This document shows, in pieces, positions 7,447-15,901 of a stretch of 64,000 nucleotides of DNA. Origin of the DNA: Cyclobacteriaceae bacterium (GTDB lineage Bacteria > Bacteroidota > Bacteroidia > Cytophagales > Cyclobacteriaceae); the NCBI GenBank assembly GCA_019638355.1, contig JAHBTY010000001.1:806001-870000 (forward strand), written 5' to 3'. Position numbers and translations under genes: made by a program. The notes beneath the pieces were generated by a model. That model ran no database searches and was not told the DNA's origin. It saw nothing but the letters and a program-made list of their open reading frames with translations. Position 1 is the first letter of the stretch. Every line of letters starts with the position of its first letter.

Positions 7447-9855
7447 ATGTTTAAAAACTACCTTAAAACTGCGTTACGAAATCTGATTCGACAACGCGGA
7501 ACCACCTTGTTAAATATCAGCGGCCTTACACTTGGCCTGGCTACCAGCCTCATACTTTTTTTGCTGGTGCGCTATCATAAAAGTTTCGATACGTTTCATA
7601 GTAACTACCATCGTATTTATCGCGCCAATGTGCAATCCGATGGCAATGATGGTAAGAATTATACTTCCGGTGTGTATCCCGGTTTCCCGGAAGTATTTGA
7701 TGCCGATTTTCCCGAAGCTGAAGAAGTAACGTTTGTTTCGTACCGAAGCGGAAGTTTTATCGTAATTCCACAAGCAAACGATGACCCGAAGAAGTATGAT
7801 GAAGAACGCGGTGTTGCCTATGCACAACCTAACTTTTTTAAAATATTTGATCGGAAGATTTTAATAGGTGATGGTGCGAAGGGATTAGACGAGCCTAATG
7901 AAGTAATTATTTCAAAACGGGCTGCTATAAAGTATTATGGAAAGGAAGATGCGGTAGGTGAAGTGCTGCGGTACGATGATCAGGATTTTCGCGTTACCGC
8001 GATTATGGAAGACTTTCCAACCAATACCGATCTTCCATTTGATATGCTCGCATCGTACGTAACCATCCAGAAACAAAAAGAAGAAAGTGCATGGACAGGA
8101 ATCTGGAGCGATGATCATTGTTATTTTACTGTAAAACAAGGAAGTACCATTGCCGATATAGAAACCCGCATGCCCGCATTTGTTACCAAATACCTGGGCG
8201 ATTCAACCCGTAATCGTGACAATACTGCGTTTGTATTGCAACCATTTAGCGAAATACATTTTGATGATCGTTTTGGAAACTACAACTACAACACCGTAAG
8301 TAAATCTACTTTTAGGGTGCTCACTATTATCGGTATCTTTCTGTTGTTAACAGCATGCATTAACTTTATTAACCTTACTACTGCCGAGGCGGTGAAACGT
8401 TCAAAAGAAGTAGGCATTCGTAAATCGTTGGGAAGTTTACGCTCGCAATTAATATTTCAGTTTTTAGGCGAAACATTTCTGGTAACGCTTGTGTCTATTT
8501 TAGTAGCTGTGGTATTGGCCGAAGTGGGCTTGAGCTTTCTAAATCCATTCCTTGATTTATCGTTAACATTAAACTTAGTATCTGATACAACCTTGTGGTT
8601 GTTCCTCATCGGCACACTTATAGTTGTTTCGGTGTTATCCGGATTTTATCCGGCCTTGATCGTAAGTGCTTATAACCCGGTAAGCGCACTCAAAAATCAA
8701 ATTGGCATCAGGCAAACTTCAGGATTTAACTTGCGCAGAAGTTTGGTTGTGTTACAGTTTGTGATTTCGCAGCTGTTGATTATCGGTACGGTGGTGCTGA
8801 TTAGTCAAATGAATTATTTACGAAACAAAGAACTTGGCTTTCGCAAAGATGCTATTATAACAGTACAAATTCCGGTTAGTGAGAAACCTGCCACCGATGG
8901 CGTGAGCAGAATGCGCACACTACGTGATGAACTACTCACTATTCCCGGAGTGGAGGCAGCAAGCTTAAGTAACAGCGCACCTTCATCCGGAAGTGTATCC
9001 TCTACTGATTTTACAATTGAAGGCGATGAAAAGTATTATGAAACTCAGGTTAAAGTGGTGGATGGAAACTACCTCGATTTGTACGGATTGCAGTTAATTG
9101 CCGGCACAGGTGTAGCCGATGCCGATACTGCACAAATGTATGTGGTTAACGAACGCCTAACGCAGGTAGTAGGTTTCTCAAACCCTGAGGATATAGTTGG
9201 AAAGCATATAAAAATGTGGGGTAAAACATTACCGGTAAGTGGTGTGGTTAAAAATTTCCATACAGTAGCCTTGCAAGACCCATTGGAGGCAACCATTATG
9301 GTAAACCGTATCCGGAACTATCATGTACTATCAGTTAAGTTGAATCCGCAAAGCGTACAAGAGGCACTTAAACAAGTGCAAACAAAATGGGAAACTGCCT
9401 ACCCGGAATATATTTATTCATATCGCTTTTTAGATGAACAGATTCAAGAGTTTTATGAAGGCGAAGAACGTATGTCAATCATGCTTTCGGTATTTACTTC
9501 GCTTGCAATTTTTATTGGATGTTTGGGATTGTTCGGGTTAACTGTGTTTATGGCCAATCAAAAAACCAAAGAAATTGGTGTGCGCAAAGTGTTAGGGGCA
9601 TCGGTTGAAAGCATTCTTATGTTATTCTCGAAAGAGTTCGTCAAACTTATCCTGATTGGATTTTGCATCGCGGCTCCGTTGGCCTGGTATGCTGCCAATC
9701 AATACCTCGATCAGTTTGCCTATAAAATTACCGTAGGGCCAACTGTATTTTTAGTGGGGCTTGCCATTACGTTTTTGATCGCTATTGTCACTGTAGCGTA
9801 TCGTTCTATGAAGGCAGCTATTGCTAACCCAACACAATCGTTGCGATCAGAGTAA
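7447..9855 (+). CDS. MacB/FtsX-type ABC transporter permease, duplicated form
   Basis: 802 residues in two similar halves. Each half has one transmembrane helix, a periplasmic MacB_PCD-like domain, then three helices of the FtsX core. Half one: helix at about 20-42, periplasmic part to about 285, helices at about 288-410, with TAEAVKRSKEVGIRKSLGS as the FtsX signature. Half two: helix at about 430-452, periplasmic part to about 675, helices at about 678-790, with NQKTKEIGVRKVLGA. This fused architecture is a large paralogous family in Cytophagales, often linked to export or envelope stress; the substrate is unknown. No ATP-binding subunit is adjacent, so the partner ATPase must be elsewhere. 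The ending NPTQSLRSE is typical. It converges with the next gene with one base between stops. Confidence 0.9.
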   Translation: MFKNYLKTALRNLIRQRGTTLLNISGLTLGLATSLILFLLVRYHKSFDTFHSNYHRIYRANVQSDGNDGKNYTSGVYPGFPEVFDADFPEAEEVTFVSYRSGSFIVIPQANDDPKKYDEERGVAYAQPNFFKIFDRKILIGDGAKGLDEPNEVIISKRAAIKYYGKEDAVGEVLRYDDQDFRVTAIMEDFPTNTDLPFDMLASYVTIQKQKEESAWTGIWSDDHCYFTVKQGSTIADIETRMPAFVTKYLGDSTRNRDNTAFVLQPFSEIHFDDRFGNYNYNTVSKSTFRVLTIIGIFLLLTACINFINLTTAEAVKRSKEVGIRKSLGSLRSQLIFQFLGETFLVTLVSILVAVVLAEVGLSFLNPFLDLSLTLNLVSDTTLWLFLIGTLIVVSVLSGFYPALIVSAYNPVSALKNQIGIRQTSGFNLRRSLVVLQFVISQLLIIGTVVLISQMNYLRNKELGFRKDAIITVQIPVSEKPATDGVSRMRTLRDELLTIPGVEAASLSNSAPSSGSVSSTDFTIEGDEKYYETQVKVVDGNYLDLYGLQLIAGTGVADADTAQMYVVNERLTQVVGFSNPEDIVGKHIKMWGKTLPVSGVVKNFHTVALQDPLEATIMVNRIRNYHVLSVKLNPQSVQEALKQVQTKWETAYPEYIYSYRFLDEQIQEFYEGEERMSIMLSVFTSLAIFIGCLGLFGLTVFMANQKTKEIGVRKVLGASVESILMLFSKEFVKLILIGFCIAAPLAWYAANQYLDQFAYKITVGPTVFLVGLAITFLIAIVTVAYRSMKAAIANPTQSLRSE

Positions 9856-9856
9856 A

Positions 9857-10648
9857 TCAGAACCAGCGCTTACGGATTTGTTCAAGCATTTCGGTATGAA
9901 TGTTTCCGGCAGCGCACAGTTCACCACCGTGTAAAAAATTTGTACCACCCGAAAAATCGGTAACTACGCCACCGGCTTGTTGTACAATAAATGCACCCCC
10001 GGCAACATCCCAGGGTTTAAGGTTGTATTCGAAAAATCCTTCCAACTTACCGCTTGCTACGTAAGCTAAATCCATGGCTGCACTGCCCAACCTGCGGATG
10101 CCGTGTGTTTTTTCGAGGAACAATTTTATGATTTCGAGGTAAGTTTCTTTTTTATCTGTATGGTAATAGGGGAATCCGGTAGCAAGCAAACTTTCTTCTA
10201 AGGTAGTAATTCCCGAAACGCGAATTTGTTTTTCGTTACAAAAAGCCCCGCCACCTTCAATAGCATGATAACAATGGTTGTTACTTACATCATATACAAT
10301 ACCTAATACAGTTTTATCTTTCCGTTGCAACCCAATGCTGATGGCAAAAATCGGTAGCGCATGCAGGTAGTTGGTGGTTCCGTCAAGCGGATCTATAATC
10401 CAGGTGTATTCGTTGGTAGCTTTTACATCTGTGCCTTCTTCGGCCAGAAAGCCTGAACCCGGCAACAATTGACTAAGTCTGTTCACCAATCGTTTCTCCG
10501 ATTCTTTATCCACATACGAAACAAGATTACTTGAACTTCCCTTTTGTTCAATGCGTGATAGATCAAAACCTTCCAGCTCTTTTCGCATAAATACACTCAC
10601 TTCCGTACAAAGTTCAATCGTGTCTTTTTCAAGCTTGCTGAGATTCAT
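9857..10648 (-). CDS. Inositol monophosphatase family protein (SuhB/CysQ-like)
   Basis: 263 residues from the ATG at 10648; the frame is open for 19 further codons, but this ATG overlaps the upstream stop as ATGA, which fixes the start by coupling. The metal-binding motifs of the family are present: AEEG (about residues 70-73), IDPLDGTTNY (about 88-97) and the C-terminal KPWDVAGGAFIVQQAGG (about 212-228). The enzyme is a Mg2+-dependent phosphatase acting on inositol phosphates or, in some members, on 3'-phosphoadenosine 5'-phosphate; motifs alone do not separate these. It is cytoplasmic. It belongs to the leftward string that starts upstream with the DUF493/PpiD region, downstream of the Lnt-like membrane gene. 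Confidence 0.9.
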   Translation of the reverse strand: MNLSKLEKDTIELCTEVSVFMRKELEGFDLSRIEQKGSSSNLVSYVDKESEKRLVNRLSQLLPGSGFLAEEGTDVKATNEYTWIIDPLDGTTNYLHALPIFAISIGLQRKDKTVLGIVYDVSNNHCYHAIEGGGAFCNEKQIRVSGITTLEESLLATGFPYYHTDKKETYLEIIKLFLEKTHGIRRLGSAAMDLAYVASGKLEGFFEYNLKPWDVAGGAFIVQQAGGVVTDFSGGTNFLHGGELCAAGNIHTEMLEQIRKRWF

Positions 10649-11424
10649 TTTTTGCGGGTATAATTTTTTACAAAAGATAGCAAGATTATTAACACCGAAA
10701 CCCACGCAGCTGTTCGGCCAATAAACTCACCCTGCTCGCTATATTTTTCCGGAAGCGACCCTTTGGCAGCAAAACCATAAAGTTGCATCATGTGCGAGTA
10801 GGTAATCATGCTGCCCTCCACTTGTAAAGAATAAACAATGGGTACAGCAACAAGTAGTAAACCACCAATAAAGAAATAAACGTTAAAGCCCGCAGCCCGG
10901 AACAAACTCATGTAGAAGAGCAGGTTGGCCAGTAGTATCCAAAGCGTAACACCCAGGTAGCCTGTATAGCTGGTCCAACTATACCAATCGGGTTTTAGTA
11001 AGAGCACATCGGCCAGGTAAACAACTTTATTATTCCAGGGAAGTTTTAGGAGCAGGTACTCTAATCCCAACCAGAAAAAAATAATAGTAAACTTTCCCAG
11101 TCGGGCCCCTAGACTTTTATAAGCAAACACATAGCCCACAAAAGTTAGCGTAAATAAAATGGCTTGCAGCAGCACAGCAATTGTAAACGAAAAGTTAAAT
11201 GCATGTGCAGCAAGTAATCCGGTTGTTAATGCTAACAAAATTAACTCAAATCGATTCCAGGGCGAAGTATGTTCACGAGCCTGATCGGTAATGGCAAACA
11301 AGGGAGCAAGCGCTGCAAAAATTAAAACCGGAAACGACTTCATTAGACCAGCTGCGGTGAATAATAGCACAGCTATTGCAAACAACAGCCACACATTCAG
11401 TATGCCATTATTCTTCTTTGCCAT
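10645..11424 (-). CDS. Membrane protein resembling the transmembrane half of apolipoprotein N-acyltransferase
   Basis: 259 residues, six or seven hydrophobic helices spanning almost the whole length. The segment at about 130-185 matches the Lnt membrane region as I know it from Bacteroidota: a LEYLLLKLPWN stretch, then WYSWTSYTGYLGVTLWILL and a following Asn-Leu-Leu. Lnt is normally about 500 residues and carries a nitrilase (CN_hydrolase) catalytic domain with Glu-Lys-Cys after these helices; here the protein ends after the next helices with a basic tail NYTRKK. It therefore cannot be a normal Lnt. It may be a retained non-enzymatic derivative. The start overlaps rsmI by 17 nt and the stop overlaps the phosphatase start, so it is in the same operon. 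Similarity is judged by eye. Confidence 0.6.
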   Translation of the reverse strand: MAKKNNGILNVWLLFAIAVLLFTAAGLMKSFPVLIFAALAPLFAITDQAREHTSPWNRFELILLALTTGLLAAHAFNFSFTIAVLLQAILFTLTFVGYVFAYKSLGARLGKFTIIFFWLGLEYLLLKLPWNNKVVYLADVLLLKPDWYSWTSYTGYLGVTLWILLANLLFYMSLFRAAGFNVYFFIGGLLLVAVPIVYSLQVEGSMITYSHMMQLYGFAAKGSLPEKYSEQGEFIGRTAAWVSVLIILLSFVKNYTRKK

Positions 11425-12100
11425 GTATCACCATCACAATTTCGCCCTTTACTTCCTTCTTCTGAAAATGCATCAGTGTATCAACCACGGTACCGGTAAA
11501 TGTTTCTTCATGCATCTTGGTAAGCTCGCGCGATACCGATACCAACCGGGATTCACCAAAAAATTCTTTTACTTGTTCTAATGTTTTAACCAGCCGGTGG
11601 GGCGATTCGTATAGTACAATTGTGCGTTCTTCTTCTGCTAATTTTTTTAATAACGTTTGGCGGCCCTTTTTGTGCGGAAGAAAACCTTCAAACACAAACC
11701 GATCAGTGGGGAAACCGGATTTGATCAAAGCCGGAATCAATGCGGTGGCTCCGGGCAAACAATCAATCTGTAAACCAGCGCGCAACACTTCACGAACCAA
11801 TAAAAATCCGGGGTCAGAAATTCCAGGTGTACCGGCATCGCTTACAAGTGCCATTACTTCGCCTTGCTGCATTCGCTGTATTAATCCAGCTAACGTTTTG
11901 TGTTCATTAAAAATGTGGAAGCTTTGCAAAGGCTTTGAAATCTGGTAATGCTTTAATAAAAATCCTGAGGTACGGGTATCTTCTGCCAGAATCACATCTA
12001 CGTTTTTTAAAACATCCAATGCACGCAATGTAATGTCGGCCAGATTGCCAATGGGCGTAGGCACTACGTATAACGAAGTTTTAACCGTTTCCAATTTCAA
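11408..12100 (-). CDS. rsmI: 16S rRNA (cytidine(1402)-2'-O)-methyltransferase
   Basis: 230 residues. The N-terminal [19 protein letters not shown] and AEDTRTSG are the hallmark motifs of the RsmI tetrapyrrole-methylase fold, followed by [14 protein letters not shown] (SAM/active-site loop) near residues 80-93. The enzyme methylates the 2'-hydroxyl of C1402 in the ribosomal decoding centre. It is slightly short (E. coli about 286) because the C-terminal extension is reduced, as is usual in Bacteroidota. The start appears to be TTG at 12100, with the stop codon of the pterin dehydratase overlapping it (TTGA); no ATG is found before the conserved core. The downstream Lnt-like gene overlaps its 3' end by 17 nt. 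Confidence 0.93.
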   Translation of the reverse strand: MKLETVKTSLYVVPTPIGNLADITLRALDVLKNVDVILAEDTRTSGFLLKHYQISKPLQSFHIFNEHKTLAGLIQRMQQGEVMALVSDAGTPGISDPGFLLVREVLRAGLQIDCLPGATALIPALIKSGFPTDRFVFEGFLPHKKGRQTLLKKLAEEERTIVLYESPHRLVKTLEQVKEFFGESRLVSVSRELTKMHEETFTGTVVDTLMHFQKKEVKGEIVMVIHGKEE

Positions 12101-12327
12101 ATAAGTTGATCAATGGCTTTTGCGAGGGTATGATCTTTTTCAGTAACGGTATTACCGGCATCGTGGGTACTTAGTTCGATCGTTACGGTGTTATAAACAT
12201 TAGTCCAGTATGGATGGTGATCCATCTTCTCTGCAATTAAGGCCACCCTTGTCATAAACCCGAAGGCTTCCGTAAAGTCGTTGAACCGGAACGTGCGTGT
12301 AAGCCGGTTGTTTTCTTCTACCCACAT
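12097..12327 (-). CDS. 4a-hydroxytetrahydrobiopterin dehydratase (PCD/DCoH)
   Basis: 76 residues, a compact member of the pterin-4a-carbinolamine dehydratase family. The signature [17 protein letters not shown], then [16 protein letters not shown] contains the catalytic His pair, and the strand VTIELSTHD follows. The enzyme dehydrates 4a-hydroxytetrahydropterin, the product of aromatic amino acid hydroxylases. No phenylalanine hydroxylase gene is in view, so its physiological partner is unknown; in many bacteria the protein has a role in molybdopterin or other pterin recycling. It is translationally coupled to rsmI through a TTGA overlap. Confidence 0.9.
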   Translation of the reverse strand: MWVEENNRLTRTFRFNDFTEAFGFMTRVALIAEKMDHHPYWTNVYNTVTIELSTHDAGNTVTEKDHTLAKAIDQLI

Positions 12328-12369
12328 AATTTAAATGTTTATTAAAGGTAACTACAAATCAGCATTATG

Positions 12370-12633
12370 CTACAAGGCAATCAGGCCCTCAATTTTTGAT
12401 ACGGAAATATAAGTATCAATAACAGCCTGGCTGGAGGGCATCATCATTTGATAGGTGAAACTTGTATAGTTTCCATTCCTGGACGCTTTTTCATTAGGTG
12501 TGTGATTTGGAAACAGCGCTTTTAGCATCGGTTCTTTACCCAGCGGAACAATAAACTTGAACGTATAAAGCGCAGGCCATGCATAGTGCTGATCCAATTG
12601 TTCGCGAAACTTTTCAAAGTTTTGATTATCCAT
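12370..12633 (-). CDS. DUF493 family protein (YbeD-like)
   Basis: 87 residues. Residues about 1-40 (FEKFREQLDQ...WPALYTFKFIVP) and the C-terminal strand-helix pattern match DUF493, an alpha/beta ACT-like fold. Function is unknown; in E. coli the homologue YbeD lies between dacA and lipB. Here it sits between a terminator on its upstream side and the pterin dehydratase 42 nt downstream, so it may begin the leftward operon with rsmI. Confidence 0.85.
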   Translation of the reverse strand: MDNQNFEKFREQLDQHYAWPALYTFKFIVPLGKEPMLKALFPNHTPNEKASRNGNYTSFTYQMMMPSSQAVIDTYISVSKIEGLIAL

Positions 12634-12639
12634 AAAGAA

Positions 12640-12669
12640 AAACGCCCCGGTTATTAACCCGAGGCGTTT
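12640..12669 (-). terminator. Rho-independent terminator of the PpiD-like gene
   Basis: Read on the minus strand: stem AAACGCCTCGG / CCGGGGCGTTT (one T-G wobble), short A/T loop, then TTCTTT. It lies 19 nt past the PpiD-like stop and just before the DUF493 start, separating two transcripts. Confidence 0.85.
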
Positions 12670-12687
12670 ATTAATTTTTGTAACCTG

Positions 12688-14820
12688 TTAAAAGAATTTA
12701 TAGCGTTTATCTTCAATACCGGCTGCTTCTTTAATGGCATCGGCTATACCCAGGCTTGAGCGGCCATCTATTTTTTGTTGTAATTGGGTTTTGAACATGG
12801 TGTAATCGCCCATAGCAGGCGCAATGGTTTTGCTTTGAAGTTCGGCTAGTATAACTCCATTTTCTCCGGCAAATGGCTCGGAGCGTTTGCCATTCTCTAA
12901 CGAAAATATTTTACCAACTGCAACCGGATCTAGACCTACACTTGGTAATGTATTTGAATTAAATTTTAAATCGCTGGACGAACCCACGGTGGCATCGGTA
13001 CCAAAAGTTGCGGCAAGTTCTTCAAAAGTTCCGGTCTTGCTTTTCAGCATTTCAATAATTTTTTTGCCTTTCATTTCGTTACGCACGGCCGGTGTTATCT
13101 CTTCTTTAACCGATTCGAATGAACGGGTGCCACCATCTGTTTCACCGGTCATAACAGCCACTACATAGTCAGATGGAAGCTCATACACTTCTGATACTTT
13201 GCCTACTTTGCCCTCGCGGAATAACCATGTAATAACCTGGCGTGCATCGCCCAGGTCGTTCAAGCGCCTGTCGTTAGTGCGAATGTTGTTAGCTTGATTT
13301 ACGACCAGGTTTTGTGCTTTGGCGCGTTCAGTAAATTCTTTTACACCCGAAAGATCGGCAGCAAAGGTTTGTGCTTTCAGGTAAGCTGCATTTTGTGTTT
13401 CATCGCTTGGTACGATGGGAATTTCGATAGTAGCTACGGAATAGGCGGTGTAATCTACCACTCCGGTTACATCAATAAGATGATAGCCAAATTGTGTTTC
13501 CACCACATCGGCAAGCACGCCCGTTTTTCTTGCTCCAAACACAGCATCTTCAAATGGTTTAACCATTCCACCCGATGAGAACCAACCTAAATCGCCACCC
13601 TGGCTGGCAGTTCCATCGGTGCCATGTTCGCGGGCTTTGGCTGCAAAACTTGCACCGCCTTTAATCTCGGCAAGAATTTTACGGGCTTTTTCTTTAGCTG
13701 TTTTCTTGGCAGCTTCGGATTCATCATCCCATCGGATCAGTATATGGCTGGCCTTGGCTGTTCCGGTTGTATCGCGGCCAATCTTTACCAGTTTCATTAC
13801 TTTGTAGGAGTCGCCATCCAAAAAGGGACCAAATACGGTACCTGCTTTAAGGTTATCTTTTTGATCGGCCAGCAACAAGGGCAGGTTTGAAATGTTGTAC
13901 TTGACGAAAGGTTCGTTGCCCTCGGTATTTGTTACGGCATAGAGCGAATCATCCGGGGCTGTTTTAAAACCTTCGGCATATGATTTAAGATCTTCGCGTA
14001 TCTGTAATGAATCTTGAGCTGAAGCAACAATAGGGAAAGCCACGTAGTTCAGATTTCGCATGTGTTCTGATTTGTATTTGGCTTTGTTGCGATTGTAATA
14101 TGCGCGCAGTTCGCTATCAGTTACTTTGATAGTGGAGTCGCTAATTGCAAAGAAGGGTACATACAAGTACTTTACTTCGGCAACATCGTTTTGGGTGTGG
14201 TAGTCGCGTTCAGCCTCTGCTTTTGTTACATAGTTTGTTTTAATTAAGAGGTTTTCATACTTGATTCGTTCACGGCCAAGTTTCAGGTCATTCTTAAATG
14301 AGTTCCAACGGTAATTTCCTTGTTGCCACATCGCAATCATGTTTGGATCGGTAGGAACTTCTTCGGATTGTTGTATGAATTGCATCAAGCGGGCGCGGTC
14401 AAATTTTCCGGCTTCATCCAGAAATGAGTTTTTTACGTTTTCGTCAATATTCTTTCCTTGAATCATGTCCCATTCCTCATCGGTAGAAACCACAACTCCT
14501 ACTTTTTCAAATTCAGGTCGAATGGCCTTTTGTGTTATCAGGTATTCCCATGCCTGCTGTTGCAGCAATGGTCTTTCGCGATCGCCCGGCTGGCGCCCGA
14601 AATTCATGATGTAGTTGTTTTCGCGTTCCTGAATAGCATTTTGGTATTCAGTTAGTGAAATAGTGGAACCACCTATTTCGCCTACTGTGTTTTCATTTCC
14701 AAAAACAGAACGTGGGCCATTGCCAAACAAGTCGTTTAGTACGAAGGCTGAAATGGCCACGGCCACAAACCCCACTACCCATTTGGTCATCTTATTTCTT
14801 AAAGTTCCAATTAATGCCAT
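12688..14820 (-). CDS. PpiD-like periplasmic peptidyl-prolyl isomerase, SurA_N plus parvulin
   Basis: 710 residues. A single N-terminal anchor helix (about 13-32, WVVGFVAVAISAFVLNDLF) is followed by a SurA_N-type chaperone domain (about 40-250) and a parvulin rotamase domain (about 355-455) with ASHILIRWDDE, GGDLGWFSSGGMVKPFEDAVF and QFGYHLIDV, the last two being classic parvulin motifs. The C-terminal third is helical and may hold a second, degenerate rotamase domain. It is predicted to be anchored in the inner membrane with the body in the periplasm, helping newly exported outer-membrane proteins fold. A good promoter lies upstream and a terminator downstream, so it is probably monocistronic. 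Confidence 0.92.
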   Translation of the reverse strand: MALIGTLRNKMTKWVVGFVAVAISAFVLNDLFGNGPRSVFGNENTVGEIGGSTISLTEYQNAIQERENNYIMNFGRQPGDRERPLLQQQAWEYLITQKAIRPEFEKVGVVVSTDEEWDMIQGKNIDENVKNSFLDEAGKFDRARLMQFIQQSEEVPTDPNMIAMWQQGNYRWNSFKNDLKLGRERIKYENLLIKTNYVTKAEAERDYHTQNDVAEVKYLYVPFFAISDSTIKVTDSELRAYYNRNKAKYKSEHMRNLNYVAFPIVASAQDSLQIREDLKSYAEGFKTAPDDSLYAVTNTEGNEPFVKYNISNLPLLLADQKDNLKAGTVFGPFLDGDSYKVMKLVKIGRDTTGTAKASHILIRWDDESEAAKKTAKEKARKILAEIKGGASFAAKAREHGTDGTASQGGDLGWFSSGGMVKPFEDAVFGARKTGVLADVVETQFGYHLIDVTGVVDYTAYSVATIEIPIVPSDETQNAAYLKAQTFAADLSGVKEFTERAKAQNLVVNQANNIRTNDRRLNDLGDARQVITWLFREGKVGKVSEVYELPSDYVVAVMTGETDGGTRSFESVKEEITPAVRNEMKGKKIIEMLKSKTGTFEELAATFGTDATVGSSSDLKFNSNTLPSVGLDPVAVGKIFSLENGKRSEPFAGENGVILAELQSKTIAPAMGDYTMFKTQLQQKIDGRSSLGIADAIKEAAGIEDKRYKFF

Positions 14821-14881
14821 AACTAATTTTTCTAAATGTTTACGAGGCAGGAAAGCACCTGCAGTTTTGTTTAAAGAACCG

Positions 14882-14912
14882 CAAATTTAACCCGTTATAT
14901 CAATTCACCAAA
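14882..14912 (-). promoter_or_regulatory. Consensus Bacteroidota promoter of the PpiD-like gene
   Basis: On the minus strand: -33 TTTG (complement of 14909-14912), a 19-nt spacer, and -7 TAAATTTG (complement of 14882-14889). This is an exact fit to TTTG-N19-TAnnTTTG. Predicted transcription start near 14875 gives a leader of about 55 nt. Confidence 0.8.
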
Positions 14913-14970
14913 GGCACAAATAATAATATAGGCCTTGATAGCCAGGTAGTTGTGTAGGAAAGAGGTGGCT

Positions 14971-15129
14971 TTATTTGCCTTTTTTGCGATAGGTATAAAT
15001 CAGGAAAAGCATGGCTGCAACCATAACCCATGTGTAGGCCTGTCCAATGCCCACAGCCATGGTTTCGTAAATGCCGATTATCACAAAAAAAGCAGCCAGT
15101 GAGAGTAGAATTATATCAATTAATTTCAT
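14971..15129 (-). CDS. Small membrane protein, 52 residues
   Basis: A clean ATG-to-TAA frame of 53 codons, too short for common length cut-offs. The protein begins MKLIDIILLSLAAFFVIIG and continues with a second hydrophobic segment (AYTWVMVAAMLFLIYTY), ending in the basic tail RKKGK. Two transmembrane helices with a short polar turn (YETMAVGIGQ) are predicted, with both ends likely cytoplasmic. I believe similar short proteins accompany lptC in other Cytophagales, but cannot verify it. It begins 127 nt after the lptC stop on the same strand and could be on the lptC transcript. Function unknown. Confidence 0.7.
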   Translation of the reverse strand: MKLIDIILLSLAAFFVIIGIYETMAVGIGQAYTWVMVAAMLFLIYTYRKKGK

Positions 15130-15256
15130 GTGGGTATTTAAGGTTGGTTAGGAGGAAACGCCAAATTGAAACGCTGTAACCAGCACAGGGTACCCGTTAC
15201 TTGGTTTGCATTTATTCTTATTTCAAGTGTGCATGCATTGCTATAAATATTAAGGC

Positions 15257-15814
15257 TTATTCATCAACCACAAATTCTCCTTCGGGGTTTTTAATCTGGT
15301 AATCGGATAAATCTTCTTTTGCCTCCAGCCCGGTACCATAAATTACCTCGCTTTGTAGTTTAATGGTTACAAACTTATCGGTAAATATTTTTTTTGTAGT
15401 GGGTGTCCAAAACAATTCTTCGGTGTTGAGTTGTTCTTGTTTTTGCATGTTAATTACTTCCACATTACCACGGCCGCGCCATTTGTTTTCTGCTTTTAAG
15501 TAGAAGGCATCGTTGGCTTTTAGGGTTGAGGTTTTGTTTCCCAGTTCATCAAAAAATTCGATGTAAATGCCTTCTGGAAATTCTTCATCGCCATTGGCAA
15601 ACTCCAGTATTTTAGCTGCGGTAAGCACCACTTTTACACGGTCTTTCTCGGCATATTGCATCATTACATTTTCAGCTTCGCTCAGGGGGCCTTCATACTC
15701 TGCCGGTATAGTTGTTTCAGCAGGGTTGCAGGCCGCTATCAGTAACCCTGCAACCAAAGCATGCAGCGCATTTATTCTAATTTTACGGAGTGGTTTATAC
15801 AACTTTTGCAGCAT
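15257..15814 (-). CDS. lptC: LPS export ABC transporter periplasmic protein LptC
   Basis: 185 residues from the ATG at 15814. The frame opens at a TTG (15847) that would lie only 7 nt from a terminator stem, so the ATG is preferred. The N terminus has a basic stretch and a hydrophobic helix ending LIAACNP, a lipobox with the acylated Cys, unlike the E. coli LptC, which keeps a transmembrane anchor. The LptC/YrbK beta-jellyroll follows (about 45-170) with motifs such as YAEKDRVKVVLTAAK and TSTLKANDAFYL. It passes lipopolysaccharide from the LptBFG extractor to the LptA bridge in the periplasm. No other lpt gene is adjacent. Similar lipoprotein LptC forms are usual in Bacteroidota. Confidence 0.88.
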   Translation of the reverse strand: MLQKLYKPLRKIRINALHALVAGLLIAACNPAETTIPAEYEGPLSEAENVMMQYAEKDRVKVVLTAAKILEFANGDEEFPEGIYIEFFDELGNKTSTLKANDAFYLKAENKWRGRGNVEVINMQKQEQLNTEELFWTPTTKKIFTDKFVTIKLQSEVIYGTGLEAKEDLSDYQIKNPEGEFVVDE

Positions 15815-15853
15815 GCTTGTTTTGCGGTTACTTCCGGTTATTATCAAATAAAG

Positions 15854-15879
15854 AAGGCTGGCCCTAACTGACCAGCCTT
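15854..15879 (-). terminator. Rho-independent terminator of the TPR protein gene
   Basis: Minus-strand stem AAGGCTGG / CCAGCCTT with a 10-nt loop, followed by CTTTATTT. It starts about 23 nt after the TPR protein stop and separates that transcript from lptC. Confidence 0.8.
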
Positions 15880-15901
15880 GCTATTGTTAATGTACGTTTG
15901 C

